From Mycolicibacterium aromaticivorans JS19b1 = JCM 16368 (GTDB lineage: Bacteria; Actinomycetota; Actinomycetes; Mycobacteriales; Mycobacteriaceae): a stretch of DNA of 64,000 nucleotides. Within the stretch, counting starts at the first letter, position 1, and every line of letters begins with the position of its first letter. A program made the position numbers and the translations under genes. This document shows, piece after piece, positions 24,497-34,705 of this stretch. The stretch spans positions 5,084,001 through 5,148,000 of the forward strand of contig NZ_JALN02000001.1 of the NCBI RefSeq assembly GCF_000559085.1, given 5' to 3'. The notes beneath the pieces are model-generated. The model saw nothing but the letters and a program-made list of their open reading frames with translations. It was not told the DNA's origin and made no database searches.

Positions 24497-24988
24497 ATGA
24501 CCGACCAGACACCTGTCCAGATCGCGTGGGTGACCCGCGACCTGGACGCCACCGAGGCGGCGCTGACCACGCTGCTCGGGGCCAGGAAATGGATCCGCAT
24601 GCCCGATGTGCACTTCGGGCCGGACACCTGCGAACACCGCGGCCGCCCCGCCGACTACCACGCCGACATCTCGTTGAGCTACGCCGGTGACACCCAGCTG
24701 GAACTCATCGCACCGACGCGCGGCGAGAGCATCTACACCGAGTTCCTGGACCACGGCGGCCCCGGGCTGCACCACATCTGCGTGGAGGTCCCCGATACCG
24801 ACGCGTTCGACGCCGCGCTGACCGGCGGTGGCCCGTCGGCGGAGGTCGTCGCCCGCGGTGTGATGCCCGGCGGCATGCGGTTCGCATACCTGTCCGCCGC
24901 CGCGGCCGGCGTCCCGTACCTCGAAGTCGCCTACATCCCCGACGAGATCCGCACGTTCTTCGACTATGTGAAACAGGAGCAGCAATGA
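24497..24988 (+). CDS. VOC (glyoxalase/bleomycin-resistance) superfamily protein
   Basis: The 163-residue protein has two beta-alpha-beta-beta-beta modules with VOC-type motifs: 'QIAWVTRDLDATEAALTTLLG' at the start, 'LELIAPTRGESIYTEFLDHGGPGLHHICVEVPD' in the middle and 'YLEVAYIP' near the end. Metal-ligand candidates include a His in 'GLHHI' and a Glu in 'LEVAY', as in methylmalonyl-CoA-epimerase/lyase-like VOC proteins. No reaction can be assigned. It overlaps the flavoprotein gene by 4 nt (ATGA). The KstR-type site upstream suggests a step in steroid metabolism. Confidence 0.82.
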   Translation: MTDQTPVQIAWVTRDLDATEAALTTLLGARKWIRMPDVHFGPDTCEHRGRPADYHADISLSYAGDTQLELIAPTRGESIYTEFLDHGGPGLHHICVEVPDTDAFDAALTGGGPSAEVVARGVMPGGMRFAYLSAAAAGVPYLEVAYIPDEIRTFFDYVKQEQQ

Positions 24989-26463
24989 GTGGCCTGGACA
25001 TTCCCACGACCGTCCCCGCCTCGGATGTGACCGACTGGTCCGACGACGTCGACGTCGTGGTGATCGGCTTCGGCATCGGCGGCGGGTGTGCGGCAGTCAG
25101 CGCCGCAGCCGCCGGCGCGCGGGTGCTGGTGCTCGAGCGCGCCGCCGTCGCCGGCGGCACCACCTCGATGGCCGGCGGTCACTTCTACCTCGGTGGCGGA
25201 ACCGCCGTCCAGCAGGCCACCGGGCATACCGACAGTGTTGAGGAGATGTACAAGTACCTCGTCGCGGTGTCGCGCGAGCCCGAACTCGACAAGATCCGCG
25301 CCTACTGCGAAGGCAGCGTCGAACATTTCAACTGGCTCGAGGAGCTGGGGATCGCGTTCGAGCGCAGCTACTACCCGGAGAAGGCGGTGATCCAGCCCAA
25401 CACCGAGGGGCTGATGTTCACCGGTAACGAGAAGGTGTGGCCGTACAAGAACATGGCGGTACCCGCCCCGCGTGGCCACAAGGTCCCGGTTCCCGGTGAC
25501 ACCCAGGGCGCGGCGATGGTGATCGACCTGCTGCTCAAGCGGGCAGCCGAGCTGGGTGTGCAGATCCGTTACGAAACGGGCGCAACGAATCTCGTCGTCG
25601 ACGACGAGGCAGTCGTGGGCGTGTCGTGGAAGAAGTTCACCGAGACCGGAGCGATCCGGGCCAGGGCGGTGGTGATCGCCGCGGGTGGTTTCGTGATGAA
25701 TCCCGAGATGGTCGCCACGCTCACGCCGAAGCTCGCCGAGAAGCCGTTCGTGCTCGGCAACACCTACGACGACGGCCTCGGTATCCGCCTCGGCGAATCG
25801 GCGGGCGGGGCCACCAAGCACATGGACCAGATCTTCATCACCGCGCCCGTCTACCCCCCGTCGATCCTGCTGACCGGAATCATCGTCAACAAGGAGGGCA
25901 AGCGGTTCGTCACCGAAGACTCCTACCATTCGCGCACTTCGGGTTTCGTGATGGACCAGCCCGACAGCGCGGCGTACCTGATCGTCGACGAGGCGCACAT
26001 GCAGCGCCCGGAGATCCCGCTGATCACCTTCATCGACGGCTGGGAGACGGTCGAGGAGATGGAGGCCGCGCTCGGTATCCCGACGGGCAACCTCGTCGAA
26101 ACGCTGAACAACTACAACGAACACGCCGCCAAGGGTGAGGATCCGGAGTTCCACAAGCAGCCGGAATTCCTTGCGCCACAGGACAAGGGGCCGTGGGGAG
26201 CCTTCGATCTGACGCTGGGCAAGGCGATGTACTCCGGCTTCACCGTCGGCGGTCTGGCCACCGATGTCGACGGCGAGGTATTGCGCGCCGACGGCAGCGT
26301 GATTCCGGGCCTGTACGCGGCGGGCGCGTGCGCGTCAAACATCGCCCAGGACGGCAAGGGCTACGCCAGCGGCACCCAGCTGGGGGAGGGCTCCTTCTTC
26401 GGGCGACGTGCCGGAACGCACGCTGCCAAGGTTGCCGCCGAAAGTGCCAGCGCCGCAGACTAA
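24985..26463 (+). CDS. FAD-binding dehydrogenase (fumarate reductase/3-ketosteroid dehydrogenase-like)
   Basis: The 492-residue protein has the dinucleotide-binding motif '[30 protein letters not shown]' split between residues 21 and 50, '[15 protein letters not shown]' (FAD contact), '[15 protein letters not shown]' and a C-terminal '[36 protein letters not shown]' block typical of the FAD_binding_2 (flavocytochrome c/KstD/succinate dehydrogenase) superfamily. It resembles M. tuberculosis Rv1817. A role in dehydrogenating a steroid-derived acid is plausible given the operon's KstR-type site. It starts in the VOC stop codon and converges, with a 4-bp overlap, on the ABC transporter gene. Confidence 0.87.
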   Translation: MSGLDIPTTVPASDVTDWSDDVDVVVIGFGIGGGCAAVSAAAAGARVLVLERAAVAGGTTSMAGGHFYLGGGTAVQQATGHTDSVEEMYKYLVAVSREPELDKIRAYCEGSVEHFNWLEELGIAFERSYYPEKAVIQPNTEGLMFTGNEKVWPYKNMAVPAPRGHKVPVPGDTQGAAMVIDLLLKRAAELGVQIRYETGATNLVVDDEAVVGVSWKKFTETGAIRARAVVIAAGGFVMNPEMVATLTPKLAEKPFVLGNTYDDGLGIRLGESAGGATKHMDQIFITAPVYPPSILLTGIIVNKEGKRFVTEDSYHSRTSGFVMDQPDSAAYLIVDEAHMQRPEIPLITFIDGWETVEEMEAALGIPTGNLVETLNNYNEHAAKGEDPEFHKQPEFLAPQDKGPWGAFDLTLGKAMYSGFTVGGLATDVDGEVLRADGSVIPGLYAAGACASNIAQDGKGYASGTQLGEGSFFGRRAGTHAAKVAAESASAAD

Positions 26464-28373
26464 ACGGTCGCCGGCTCGTTGCCCTCGACGTGGCCGAGGC
26501 GCCACTGACCCTCGCCGAGCAGTTCCAGGTGCCTGACGTGGTGCTGCTCGACCGTGCTGCGGTGGCTGACGCTGACCAGGATGGTGTTCGGTAGTTCGGT
26601 GCGCACCATCTCGTAGAGCGCGAACTCCAGACCCTCGTCGAGCGCCGAGGTGGCTTCGTCGAGGAAGACCGCCTTCGGTTTGGTCAGCAGCACCCGGGCG
26701 AACGCGATGCGCTGTTGCTCGCCCGGCGACAGCACCTTGGCCCAGTCCTGGGACTCGTTGAGGCGAATCGTCAAGTGCGACAATGCGACCTTGGACAGCG
26801 CATGTTGCAGATCGTCGTCGCTGATCTCCCCGGAAGTAGCGGGGTACGACACCACGGTCCGCAGATCGCCCAGCGGGACGTACGGCATCTGCGACAGGAA
26901 CATGGTGTGGTCGTCCTCGGGGCGGCACAGGGTGCCGGAGGTGAACGGCCACAGCTGGGCCAGGCTTCGCAGCAGTGTGGTCTTACCCGCACCCGACGGT
27001 CCGGTGATGACCAGCGTCTCGCCCGGCTCCAGCCGCAGATCGATCGGATCGACGAGCTGGCTGCCGCTGGGTGTGCGGACCTCGACCCGGCGAAGTTCCA
27101 CCGAGCCGTCTGTGCTGGTGACTGTCGTCAGCTTGGGCAGCTCGCGCGCCTCGGCGTTGGTTTCCACCAGGCCGTGCAGACGGATGATGGCCGCCCGGTA
27201 GGAGGCGAACGAATCGTAGGCGTTGCGGAAGAACGACAATGAGTCGTGGATCGACCCGAATGCGCTCGACGACTGGGTGACGTCACCGAGGTCGATCTGC
27301 CCGGCGAACAGCCGAGGCGCCTGGATCACCAGCGGCAGGGGGTTGATGATCTGGCTCATCGACAGGTTCCACCCGGTCAGCGCGATTGTGCGATTCACAT
27401 AGCGCTTGTAGTTGGCGATGATCTGGGCGAACTTGGTGCGCAGCAGGCCCCGCTCGGCGTTCTCGCCGCGGTAGAAGCCGACAGCTTCGGCCGAATCACG
27501 CAACCGGACCAGCGCGTAGCGGAAGACGGCGTTGGTGAGCTCGTTGCGGAAACTGAGCCGGATCAGCGGGTGGCCGATCCAGAACGCGATGACCGTCGCC
27601 ACCAGCACGTAGACCAGCACCACCCAGAACAGCGCGTGTCCCAGGGTGACGCCGAGGAATGTCAGCGGACCCGACAAATTCCACAAGATCACGGTGAACG
27701 AAACCACCGTCACCAATGAGTTGATCGCGCCGAACAGCAGCGTGCTGGAGCTGCCGATCATCGGCGTGTTCGGGGAGGACCCCACCCCGGCGGTGAAGAT
27801 GTCGATGTCGTACTGGATGCGCTGGTCGGGGTTGTCGATGTCGCTGTCGGTGAAGCGGGTGCGGTAGTAGGCGTGGTCGTCGAGCCAGTCGCAGGTGAGC
27901 CGGTCGGTGAGCCATACCCGCCAGCGAATGATGAACCGCTGCATCAGGTAGATGTCCAGCATCACCCGGCTGATGTAGATGGTCGCCAGGATGCCGAACA
28001 GAATCAGCGCCGCCCAGAATCCGTGGATACCGGACTGGCGAACTTCCTCGTTACCCCCGCCCGCGCCCTGGAACGCCACCTGCAGCGACGTGAACAGGTC
28101 ATTGCTGTAGTAGCTGAGCAAGACGTCGAGGCGCACCGAGATGATCGTCGAGAGCAACAGCACGGCGATCCAGATCCAGACCCCGACGCTCTGCCTGCCT
28201 TTGAAGTAATCCCCGGTGATCCGCCAGTACTGCCGGCCCCACACCGTATAACGGGCCAGCAGGAACAGCGCAATCAGACTCAGTACGGCGCTGATGCCCC
28301 ATGCCTTGGCAATCCAGATCAAGGACGGGACCAGCTCGTGTCCCCAGTCCATGGACGGGTGGAACTTCTCCAA
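26460..28373 (-). CDS. bacA: BacA/SbmA-type ABC transporter, fused membrane and ATPase domains
   Basis: The 637-residue half-transporter has an N-terminal SbmA/BacA-like membrane domain (about six helices, residues 15-330) and an ATPase domain with Walker A 'GPSGAGKTT' (near 458), signature 'LSPGEQQR' (near 547) and Walker B '[10 protein letters not shown]' (near 568). It matches M. tuberculosis Rv1819c, which takes up hydrophilic compounds such as cobalamin, bleomycin and antimicrobial peptides despite an exporter-like fold. The start codon is TTG (28371-28373), supported by an AGGAGGAG ribosome site 8 nt upstream. In M. tuberculosis ilvG lies between this gene and secA2; here there is only a 287-bp spacer. 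Confidence 0.92.
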   Translation of the reverse strand: MEKFHPSMDWGHELVPSLIWIAKAWGISAVLSLIALFLLARYTVWGRQYWRITGDYFKGRQSVGVWIWIAVLLLSTIISVRLDVLLSYYSNDLFTSLQVAFQGAGGGNEEVRQSGIHGFWAALILFGILATIYISRVMLDIYLMQRFIIRWRVWLTDRLTCDWLDDHAYYRTRFTDSDIDNPDQRIQYDIDIFTAGVGSSPNTPMIGSSSTLLFGAINSLVTVVSFTVILWNLSGPLTFLGVTLGHALFWVVLVYVLVATVIAFWIGHPLIRLSFRNELTNAVFRYALVRLRDSAEAVGFYRGENAERGLLRTKFAQIIANYKRYVNRTIALTGWNLSMSQIINPLPLVIQAPRLFAGQIDLGDVTQSSSAFGSIHDSLSFFRNAYDSFASYRAAIIRLHGLVETNAEARELPKLTTVTSTDGSVELRRVEVRTPSGSQLVDPIDLRLEPGETLVITGPSGAGKTTLLRSLAQLWPFTSGTLCRPEDDHTMFLSQMPYVPLGDLRTVVSYPATSGEISDDDLQHALSKVALSHLTIRLNESQDWAKVLSPGEQQRIAFARVLLTKPKAVFLDEATSALDEGLEFALYEMVRTELPNTILVSVSHRSTVEQHHVRHLELLGEGQWRLGHVEGNEPATV

Positions 28374-28660
28374 CGCGCTTCTCCTCCTGCGGCGACGACC
28401 ACGCGACGCCCGATCTGCCGGCTTCCCGGCGAACCTACCCCGGCATCCCGGCGAAGGCCCGCGTGTGTGTCAGATGACTGGTGAAATGTGAGCTTCGGCG
28501 CGTCGTCAGACCTGCCCCGTTGAGCTGGGGGCCGTGAAGCAAAGATAACCGTCACGTCCCGGATCCACGGTTGCGCGACGCCCGGCTTGAGACCGCGCGG
28601 CGAAGTCGCGGGAGGCCGGTGCGTCGCCGTCCGCCAACGCGCCGACGGTACCGTTGACCC
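28374..28660. other. divergent intergenic region between the BacA-like gene and secA2
   Basis: This 287-bp spacer serves two divergent genes. On the minus strand it holds the ribosome site of the TTG-started transporter gene (28381-28388). The rest contains short GC-rich inverted repeats and the promoters one must assume. I see no open frame with good codon use and no remnant of ilvG. Confidence 0.5.
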
Positions 28661-31006
28661 GTGGCGAAAACTCGCAAGGACAGTGTTGCCGGACCCGGCC
28701 GCATCAGCCGGGGCTTCTGGCGCATGCTCGGTGCCACCACCGAGAAGACCAAGGCCCATTCGACGGCTGAGGTGAACGCCTCGGCCGAGTTCGACGACAA
28801 GGCCAAAGGCCTCGACGACGAGCAGCTCGCCAAGGCCGCGACGCTGCTGGAGCTCGGCGACCTCGCCGCGTCGTCCGACATCCCGCAGTTCCTGGCCATC
28901 GCCCGCGAAGCCGCGGAGCGCACCACGGGCCTGCGCCCATTCGATGTCCAGCTGGCCGGTGCGCTGCGCATGCTGGCCGGTGACGTCATCGAGATGGCCA
29001 CCGGTGAGGGCAAGACCCTCTCTGGGGCCATCGCCGCCGCCGGCTACGCACTGGCCGGGCGCAACGTCCACGTCGTGACCATCAACGACTACCTGGCCCG
29101 TCGCGACGCCGAGTGGATGGCGCCGTTGATCGAGTCAATGGGGCTCACGGTCGGCTGGATCACCGCCGAGTCGACCGCGCCGGAACGCCGCGCCGCCTAC
29201 CAATGCGACGTCACCTACGCCTCGGTCAACGAGATCGGCTTCGACGTGCTGCGCGACCAGCTGGTCACCGACGTCGCCGATCTGGTGTCGCCCAACCCCG
29301 ACGTCGCGCTGATCGACGAGGCCGACTCGGTGCTGGTCGACGAGGCCCTGGTGCCGCTGGTGCTGGCCGGCACCACCCACCGCGAGACCCCGAAGGTCGA
29401 AATCGTCCGGCTGGTCGGCGATTTGAGGGCAGGCATCGATTACGACACCGACGCCGACAGCCGCAATGTGCACCTCACCGACACCGGCGCCGAGAAGATC
29501 GAGACCGCGCTCGGCGGTATCGACCTCTACTCCGAGGAACACGTCACCACCACGCTGACCGAGGTGAACGTCGCCCTGCACGCCCATGTGCTGCTGCAGC
29601 GCGACGTGCACTACATCGTCCGCGACGGCGCCGTGCAGCTGATCAACTCCTCGCGCGGGCGGATCGCCTCCCTGCAGCGCTGGCCCGACGGGCTGCAGGC
29701 CGCGGTCGAGGCCAAAGAAGGCATCGAGACCACCGAAACCGGCGAGGTGCTGGACACCATCACCGTGCAGGCCTTGATCAACCGGTACCCGACGGTGTGC
29801 GGGATGACGGGTACCGCGCTGGCCGCCGGTGAACAGCTGCGCCAGTTCTACAAGCTCGGTGTCTCGCCGATCCCGCCGAACACGCCGAACATCCGCGAGG
29901 ACGCCGACGACCGCGTCTACATCACCGCCGCGGCCAAGATCGAGGCGATCATGGAGCACATCGTCGAGGTGCACGCCACCGGTCAGCCGATCCTGGTCGG
30001 CACCCACGATGTCGCCGAGTCCGAAGAACTGCACGAGCGGCTGGTTCGCCGCGGCGTCCCGGCGGTGGTGCTGAACGCGAAGAACGACGAGGAAGAGGCC
30101 GCCGTCATCGCCGAAGCCGGCAAGCTCGGCACCGTCACGGTATCCACCCAGATGGCCGGCCGCGGTACGGACATCCGGTTGGGCGGGTCGGAATCGGACG
30201 ATCAGTCCGCCGAAAAGATCAAGGTCGCCGAACTCGGCGGTCTGCACGTCATCGGCACCGGGCGGCATCGCACCGAGCGGCTGGACAATCAGCTGCGCGG
30301 GCGCGCAGGCCGGCAGGGCGACCCCGGCTCGTCGGTGTTCTTCGCCAGTTGGGAGGACGACGTCGTCGTCGCGCACCTCGACGAGGGCAAGCTGCCCACC
30401 GACGCCGACGAGACCGGCCGGATCACCAGCCCCAAGGCCGGCGCCCTGCTGGACCACGCCCAGCGGGTGGCCGAAGGCCGGCTGCTCGACGTCCACGCCA
30501 ACACGTGGCGCTACAACCAGCTCATCGCCCAGCAGCGCGCGATCATCGTCGAGCGCCGCAACACCCTGCTGAGCACGCCGGCAGCGCGCAACGAACTCAA
30601 GGAACTCTCGCCCGACCGGTACGAGGAGTTGGCCGAGACATCCGGCGACGACCAGCTCGAGACGATCTGCCGCCAGATCATGCTGTTCCACCTGGACCGC
30701 GGCTGGGCCGACCACCTGGCCTACCTGGCGGACATCCGCGAGAGCATCCACTTGCGCGCGCTGGGCAGGCAGAACCCGCTCGACGAGTTCCACCGGATGG
30801 CCGTCGACGCGTTCGCGCACCTGGCCGCCGACGCCATCGAGGCCGCCCAGCAGACCTTTGAGACCGCCAACATCCTCGAAGAGGAGCAGGGCCTGGATCT
30901 GTCGAAGCTGGCCCGCCCGACCTCGACCTGGACGTACATGGTCCACGACAACCCCCTCAACGACGACACGTTGTCGGCGCTCAGCCTGCCCGGGGTGTTC
31001 CGCTAG
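28661..31006 (+). CDS. secA2: accessory preprotein translocase ATPase SecA2
   Basis: SecA2 is the second SecA of mycobacteria, which drives export of a small set of proteins (superoxide dismutase and solute-binding proteins in known species). The 781 residues are shorter than SecA1 (about 940), as usual. Walker A is 'TGEGKT' (T114-T119), the DEAD-type Walker B is D219-E-A-D222, and the second helicase half has '[17 protein letters not shown]' and '[27 protein letters not shown]'. The C-terminal zinc-binding linker of SecA1 is absent, also as expected. The start is GTG. pgsA2 follows after 16 bp, so the cluster is probably co-transcribed. Confidence 0.95.
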   Translation: MAKTRKDSVAGPGRISRGFWRMLGATTEKTKAHSTAEVNASAEFDDKAKGLDDEQLAKAATLLELGDLAASSDIPQFLAIAREAAERTTGLRPFDVQLAGALRMLAGDVIEMATGEGKTLSGAIAAAGYALAGRNVHVVTINDYLARRDAEWMAPLIESMGLTVGWITAESTAPERRAAYQCDVTYASVNEIGFDVLRDQLVTDVADLVSPNPDVALIDEADSVLVDEALVPLVLAGTTHRETPKVEIVRLVGDLRAGIDYDTDADSRNVHLTDTGAEKIETALGGIDLYSEEHVTTTLTEVNVALHAHVLLQRDVHYIVRDGAVQLINSSRGRIASLQRWPDGLQAAVEAKEGIETTETGEVLDTITVQALINRYPTVCGMTGTALAAGEQLRQFYKLGVSPIPPNTPNIREDADDRVYITAAAKIEAIMEHIVEVHATGQPILVGTHDVAESEELHERLVRRGVPAVVLNAKNDEEEAAVIAEAGKLGTVTVSTQMAGRGTDIRLGGSESDDQSAEKIKVAELGGLHVIGTGRHRTERLDNQLRGRAGRQGDPGSSVFFASWEDDVVVAHLDEGKLPTDADETGRITSPKAGALLDHAQRVAEGRLLDVHANTWRYNQLIAQQRAIIVERRNTLLSTPAARNELKELSPDRYEELAETSGDDQLETICRQIMLFHLDRGWADHLAYLADIRESIHLRALGRQNPLDEFHRMAVDAFAHLAADAIEAAQQTFETANILEEEQGLDLSKLARPTSTWTYMVHDNPLNDDTLSALSLPGVFR

Positions 31007-31022
31007 GGCTAAGTTCATCACC

Positions 31023-31619
31023 ATGGACCGCCGCGACCGGGTGCTGACGATCCCGAACGTCCTGTCGGTGATCCGGCTCTTGCTGGTGCCGGTGTTCCTG
31101 TACCTGCTGCTGGCGACCGATGCCTACGCACTCGCGGTGGCGATCTTGATGTTCAGCGGCTTCTCCGACTGGGCCGACGGCAAGATCGCCCGCCTGGTGC
31201 CCAATCAATCGTCACAGCTCGGCGCCTTGCTCGACCCGCTGGTCGACCGCGTCTACATGGTGGCCGTGCCGGTGGGGATGGGTTTCGCGGGCGTGGTCCC
31301 GTGGTGGCTGGTGGCGACGCTGGTCGGCCGCGATCTGGTGCTGGCCGCTACGTTGCCGGTGGTGCGCAGCCGTGGGCTCGCCGCGCTGCCGGTGACCTAT
31401 ATCGGCAAGGCGGCGACGTTCGCGCTGATGTCCGGTTTCCCGCTGGTGCTGCTCGGCCAGTGCGACGCGACGTGGAGCCGGGTGATCGGCGCCTGCGGCT
31501 GGGGCTTCCTGCTGTGGGGCGTTGGTATGTACCTCTGGTCAGCGGTCCTCTACCTGCTGCAAGTCCGTCTGGTGGTGACCACGCTGCCCAAAGCCGGCGT
31601 CAGCGATGCCCGCACCTGA
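31023..31619 (+). CDS. pgsA2: CDP-alcohol phosphatidyltransferase (phosphatidylglycerophosphate or cardiolipin synthase)
   Basis: The 198-residue membrane enzyme has the family motif DG-x2-AR-x8-G-x3-D-x3-D ('[18 protein letters not shown]', then '[10 protein letters not shown]', residues 41-70) and about six helices. It transfers a phosphatidyl group from CDP-diacylglycerol to glycerol phosphate or phosphatidylglycerol. The M. tuberculosis counterpart Rv1822 is named PgsA2 and has also been discussed as cardiolipin synthase; sequence alone does not decide. I use ATG 31023. It overlaps the next gene by 14 bp. Confidence 0.9.
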   Translation: MDRRDRVLTIPNVLSVIRLLLVPVFLYLLLATDAYALAVAILMFSGFSDWADGKIARLVPNQSSQLGALLDPLVDRVYMVAVPVGMGFAGVVPWWLVATLVGRDLVLAATLPVVRSRGLAALPVTYIGKAATFALMSGFPLVLLGQCDATWSRVIGACGWGFLLWGVGMYLWSAVLYLLQVRLVVTTLPKAGVSDART

Positions 31620-32520
31620 CAGCGCGCTCGGCGGTTACGACCCGCGGGCCGGCCGCAGCGAACGCCACGAGCGCCGACCGGCCCTCATCCCGCTGCCGGG
31701 TCTGCTGCGTTCGTTGCTCACCGAACATCTCGACCCCGGCTACGCCGCCGCCGCCGCTGCGCGCGAGACGAGCGGACAGTCCCGCCGAACGATCGCCGAC
31801 CGTGCCTGGCAGGCAGTGGCGGCGGTACTGATCGCGGTGGTGTTCGCCGCCGCGGTCGCGCAAGCCCGCGCCACCGCGCCCGGCGTCAACGCCGCGCAGC
31901 AGGTGCTGGCCGCCAGCGTGCGATCCGCCGAAGGCACCACCGACCGGCTCACCCAGCGCCGCGACGAGCTGGCCACTCAATCCGACAGCATCCAGCGCCG
32001 CCAGCTGCGCGACGACACGGCAGGCCGGGATCTGCTCAGCAAGCTCGACGCGCTCAGCCTGGCCGCGGCCACCACCGCCGTCATCGGGCCCGGCCTGTCC
32101 GTCACGGTGACCGACCCCGGCGTCGGCCGCGATCTGTCCGACGTGTCCAAACAGCGGGTGGCAGGCAGCAGACAGATCATCCTGGACCGCGATCTCCAGC
32201 TGACCGTGAACTCGCTGTGGGCCAGTGGGGCCGAAGCGATCTCGGTCGGGGGAGTGCGGATGGGGCCCAACGTGACGATCCGGCAGGCGGGGGGTGCCAT
32301 TCTCGTCGACAACCATCCGATCAGCAGCCCCTACACGATCCTGGCGGTGGGGCCGCCGGGCGAGATGCGCGATACCTTCGATCGGAGCAGCGGGCTGCAG
32401 CGTCTGCGGCTCCTCGAGGTGTCCTACGGGGTGGGGGTCAGTGTGAGCACCGGCGACGGCCTGTCGCTGCCGGCCAGCGCGGTACGAGAGATTAAATTTG
32501 CCAAGCAGATCGGTCGGTAG
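31606..32520 (+). CDS. DUF881 membrane-anchored protein (Rv1823-like)
   Basis: This 304-residue protein has a proline- and arginine-rich cytosolic N-terminus of about 60 residues, one membrane helix near 67-88 ('[19 protein letters not shown]'), a probable coiled coil with many Gln/Arg residues (about 95-140) and a C-terminal DUF881 domain ('[14 protein letters not shown]', '[26 protein letters not shown]', 'ILAVGPP'). The domain faces the outside. Function is unknown; it forms a conserved triad with sbp and a second DUF881 gene in actinobacteria. It overlaps pgsA2 by 14 bp. Confidence 0.88.
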   Translation: MPAPDSALGGYDPRAGRSERHERRPALIPLPGLLRSLLTEHLDPGYAAAAAARETSGQSRRTIADRAWQAVAAVLIAVVFAAAVAQARATAPGVNAAQQVLAASVRSAEGTTDRLTQRRDELATQSDSIQRRQLRDDTAGRDLLSKLDALSLAAATTAVIGPGLSVTVTDPGVGRDLSDVSKQRVAGSRQIILDRDLQLTVNSLWASGAEAISVGGVRMGPNVTIRQAGGAILVDNHPISSPYTILAVGPPGEMRDTFDRSSGLQRLRLLEVSYGVGVSVSTGDGLSLPASAVREIKFAKQIGR

Positions 32521-32535
32521 GGGGCGTATCAACAC

Positions 32536-32868
32536 ATGATCGGAATCGCCGCACTCATCGTCGGTATCGTGCTGGGCCTGGTGTTGCATCCCAGCGTCCC
32601 CGAGGTGATCCAGCCGTACCTGCCGATCGCGGTCGTCGCCGCACTCGATGCGGTGTTCGGCGGTCTACGGGCCTACCTGGAGAAGATCTTCGACCCGAAG
32701 GTGTTCGTGGTCTCGTTCGTGTTCAACGTGCTGGTGGCAGCGCTGATCGTCTATGTCGGCGATCAACTCGGGGTGGGCACGCAGCTGTCCACGGCGATAA
32801 TCGTCGTGCTGGGCATCCGCATCTTCGGTAACGCCGCCGCACTGCGGCGCCGGCTGTTCGGGGCGTGA
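32536..32868 (+). CDS. sbp: small basic membrane protein Sbp (DUF1290)
   Basis: The 110-residue protein has three hydrophobic segments ('MIGIAALIVGIVLGLVL', 'YLPIAVVAALDAVFGGLRAYLEKIFD', 'FVVSFVFNVLVAALIVYVGDQLGVG') and the conserved 'GLRAYLE...FDPKVF' block of the Sbp/DUF1290 family (Rv1824-like). It lies between two DUF881 genes, 15 bp after the first and 1 bp before the second. This order is conserved in actinobacteria and Firmicutes division/sporulation-linked clusters. Its function has not been established. Confidence 0.9.
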   Translation: MIGIAALIVGIVLGLVLHPSVPEVIQPYLPIAVVAALDAVFGGLRAYLEKIFDPKVFVVSFVFNVLVAALIVYVGDQLGVGTQLSTAIIVVLGIRIFGNAAALRRRLFGA

Positions 32869-32869
32869 G

Positions 32870-33646
32870 GTGACCGAGGAGGACACGCACGCCGCCGAAC
32901 ACGGCCGCCACGAACTGCCGGCCCCGGCCCCGGCCCCGCTGCGCCCGCCGCGCAGTCGCACCCAGATCATGTTCGGCGCGCTCGGCGTACTGCTGTGCCT
33001 GATGCTCGGTGTGGCGATCGCCACCCAGGCCCGCCAGACCGAGACCGGTGATGCACTGGACACCGCGCGCCCGGCCGACCTGCTGGTCCTGCTCGGCTCG
33101 CTGCAGCAGCGTGAAGCAACGCTCAACACCGAGGTGGCCGACCTGCAGCGCAACCTCGCGGCCATGCAGACCGCGGGCAGCAGCGACCAGGCCGCGATCC
33201 AGAACGCGCAGGCCAGGCTGGCCGCGCTGTCGATCCTGATCGGCACGGTCGGCGCGACCGGGCCTGGCGTGACGATCACGATCGACGATCCCGGGCCCGG
33301 CGTCGCGCCAGAGACCATGCTCGACGTCATCAACGAACTGCGGGCCGCCGGCGCCGAGGCGATGGAGATCCGCTCCGGGCAGCAGGCCATCCGCGTCGGC
33401 GTCGACACCTGGGTGGTCGGCAGCCCCGGCGCGCTGGTGATCGACACGCAAACTCTTGGCCCGCCGTATTCTGTTCTGGCCATTGGCGATCCGCCCACCC
33501 TGGCTGCCGCGATGAATATCCCGGGCGGCGCCGTCGACAGCGTCGAACGGGTCGGCGGGCGAATGACCGTCGCGCAGTCCGACCGTGTGGACATCACCAC
33601 CTTGCGGCAACCGAAAGCGCGCCAATACGCTCAGCCCGTCAAATGA
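32870..33646 (+). CDS. DUF881 membrane-anchored protein (Rv1825-like)
   Basis: This 258-residue protein is the second DUF881 member. It has an acidic, Pro/Ala-rich cytosolic N-terminus, one membrane helix near 32-50 ('MFGALGVLLCLMLGVAIATQ'), a coiled coil ('LLGSLQQREATLNTEVADLQRNLAAM') and the DUF881 domain ('VTITIDDPGPG', 'MLDVINELRAAGAEAMEIRSGQQAIRV'). The start is GTG 32870, 1 bp after the sbp stop. Two DUF881 proteins flanking Sbp suggest that they assemble into one envelope complex. Confidence 0.88.
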   Translation: MTEEDTHAAEHGRHELPAPAPAPLRPPRSRTQIMFGALGVLLCLMLGVAIATQARQTETGDALDTARPADLLVLLGSLQQREATLNTEVADLQRNLAAMQTAGSSDQAAIQNAQARLAALSILIGTVGATGPGVTITIDDPGPGVAPETMLDVINELRAAGAEAMEIRSGQQAIRVGVDTWVVGSPGALVIDTQTLGPPYSVLAIGDPPTLAAAMNIPGGAVDSVERVGGRMTVAQSDRVDITTLRQPKARQYAQPVK

Positions 33647-33685
33647 GCAGCCCGAAAAAACGAGCATCCGACACCGAGGAGCACC

Positions 33686-34081
33686 GTGAGCGAAATCCCA
33701 GCCGACCTGCGCTACACCGCCGAGCACGAGTGGGTGCTGCGTACCGGTGACGACACCGTGCGCGTCGGCATCACCGACTTCGCTCAGTCCTCGCTGGGTG
33801 ACGTGGTGTACGTGCAGCTTCCCGAGGTGGGTAGCGACGTCACGTCCGGTGAGTCCTTCGGCGAGGTGGAGTCCACCAAGTCGGTTTCCGATCTCTACGC
33901 CCCGGTCACGGCCAAAGTGATTGCCGTCAACGGCGAATTGGAAGGCAGCCCCGGGCTGGTCAACTCCGATCCCTACGGTCAGGGGTGGTTGTTGGAGTTG
34001 CAGGTCGACGGCGATACCCTCGAACAGGGGTTGGCGGCGTTGCTCGATGCGGACGCCTATCGGGACACAGTGACTGAATGA
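33686..34081 (+). CDS. gcvH: glycine cleavage system H protein
   Basis: GcvH carries the lipoyl arm that shuttles the aminomethyl group between the P, T and L proteins. The 131-residue length is normal and the lipoylation site is K65 in '[17 protein letters not shown]'. The start is GTG with a GAGGAG ribosome site at 33677-33682. gcvP is 3 kb downstream behind a glycine riboswitch; gcvT and the lipoamide dehydrogenase gene are not in the window. Two strong hairpins follow and separate it from garA. Confidence 0.94.
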   Translation: MSEIPADLRYTAEHEWVLRTGDDTVRVGITDFAQSSLGDVVYVQLPEVGSDVTSGESFGEVESTKSVSDLYAPVTAKVIAVNGELEGSPGLVNSDPYGQGWLLELQVDGDTLEQGLAALLDADAYRDTVTE

Positions 34082-34091
34082 CATTGTTAGG

Positions 34092-34158
34092 GTGCCTGCC
34101 AGCCACCGATCCGGCGGTGGTGGGCACAACGACGACCACTGCGCGGTACGGTCGTCGT
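34092..34158 (+). terminator. two consecutive hairpins between gcvH and garA
   Basis: The first stem-loop (34092-34127) joins GTGCC to GGCAC with an inner CCACCG/CGGTGG stem. The second (34129-34158) has perfect 9-bp arms ACGACGACC and GGTCGTCGT around a 12-nt loop. No T-tract follows. They probably end gcvH transcription, so garA would have its own promoter in 34159-34225. Confidence 0.5.
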
Positions 34159-34237
34159 AAGTGATTGGTGAGGCGGACGGGCGCCTTGTGCGGATTCCCG
34201 CCAAGTGCAGCCACGGCAGCCAGTGAAGGAGCAGCGG

Positions 34238-34705
34238 GTGACCGACAAGGACCAGAACTCTGACGAAGTCACCGTGGAGACGACGTCCGTCTTCCGGGCC
34301 GACTTCCTCAACGAGCTGGACGCCCCGGCGGCCACCAGCGGCGAGAGCGGGGTGTCCGGGGTCGAAGGTCTCCCGGTCGGCTCGGCGCTGCTGGTCGTGA
34401 AGCGTGGCCCGAATGCGGGTTCGCGGTTCCTGCTCGACCAGGCGACGACGTCGGCGGGCCGTCATCCGGACTCCGACATCTTCCTCGACGACGTGACCGT
34501 GAGCCGTCGGCATGCCGAGTTCCGCTTGGACGGCAACGAATTCCAGGTCGTCGACGTCGGCAGCCTCAACGGCACCTACGTGAACCGCGAGCCCGTCGAC
34601 TCGGCCACCCTCGCCAACGGCGACGAGGTCCAGATCGGCAAGTTCCGCCTGGTGTTCCTGACCGGACCGAAGTCGTCCGAGGATGAAGGCGGTCCGGGAA
34701 GCTAG
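34238..34705 (+). CDS. garA: FHA-domain metabolic regulator GarA
   Basis: GarA binds and inhibits 2-oxoglutarate dehydrogenase and glutamate dehydrogenase and stimulates glutamate synthase, under control of kinases PknB and PknG. The 155-residue protein has the N-terminal phosphorylation motif 'VTVETTSVF' with T15 and T16 equivalent to the two known sites, and an FHA domain (about 48-140) with R75, S89 and N111, the residues that bind phosphothreonine. The GTG at 34238 is supported by AAGGAG 6 nt upstream and by the length of known GarA; an upstream start at 34205 is less likely. It overlaps the next gene by 1 bp. Confidence 0.95.
   Translation: MTDKDQNSDEVTVETTSVFRADFLNELDAPAATSGESGVSGVEGLPVGSALLVVKRGPNAGSRFLLDQATTSAGRHPDSDIFLDDVTVSRRHAEFRLDGNEFQVVDVGSLNGTYVNREPVDSATLANGDEVQIGKFRLVFLTGPKSSEDEGGPGS

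Noticed and set aside
29135..31024. 629-codon minus-strand frame opposite secA2
   Set aside because: It is an antisense shadow of a fully conserved SecA2 gene.
32723..34513. 596-codon minus-strand frame across sbp, DUF881, gcvH and garA
   Set aside because: It crosses four well-supported plus-strand genes and two hairpins and has no family features.
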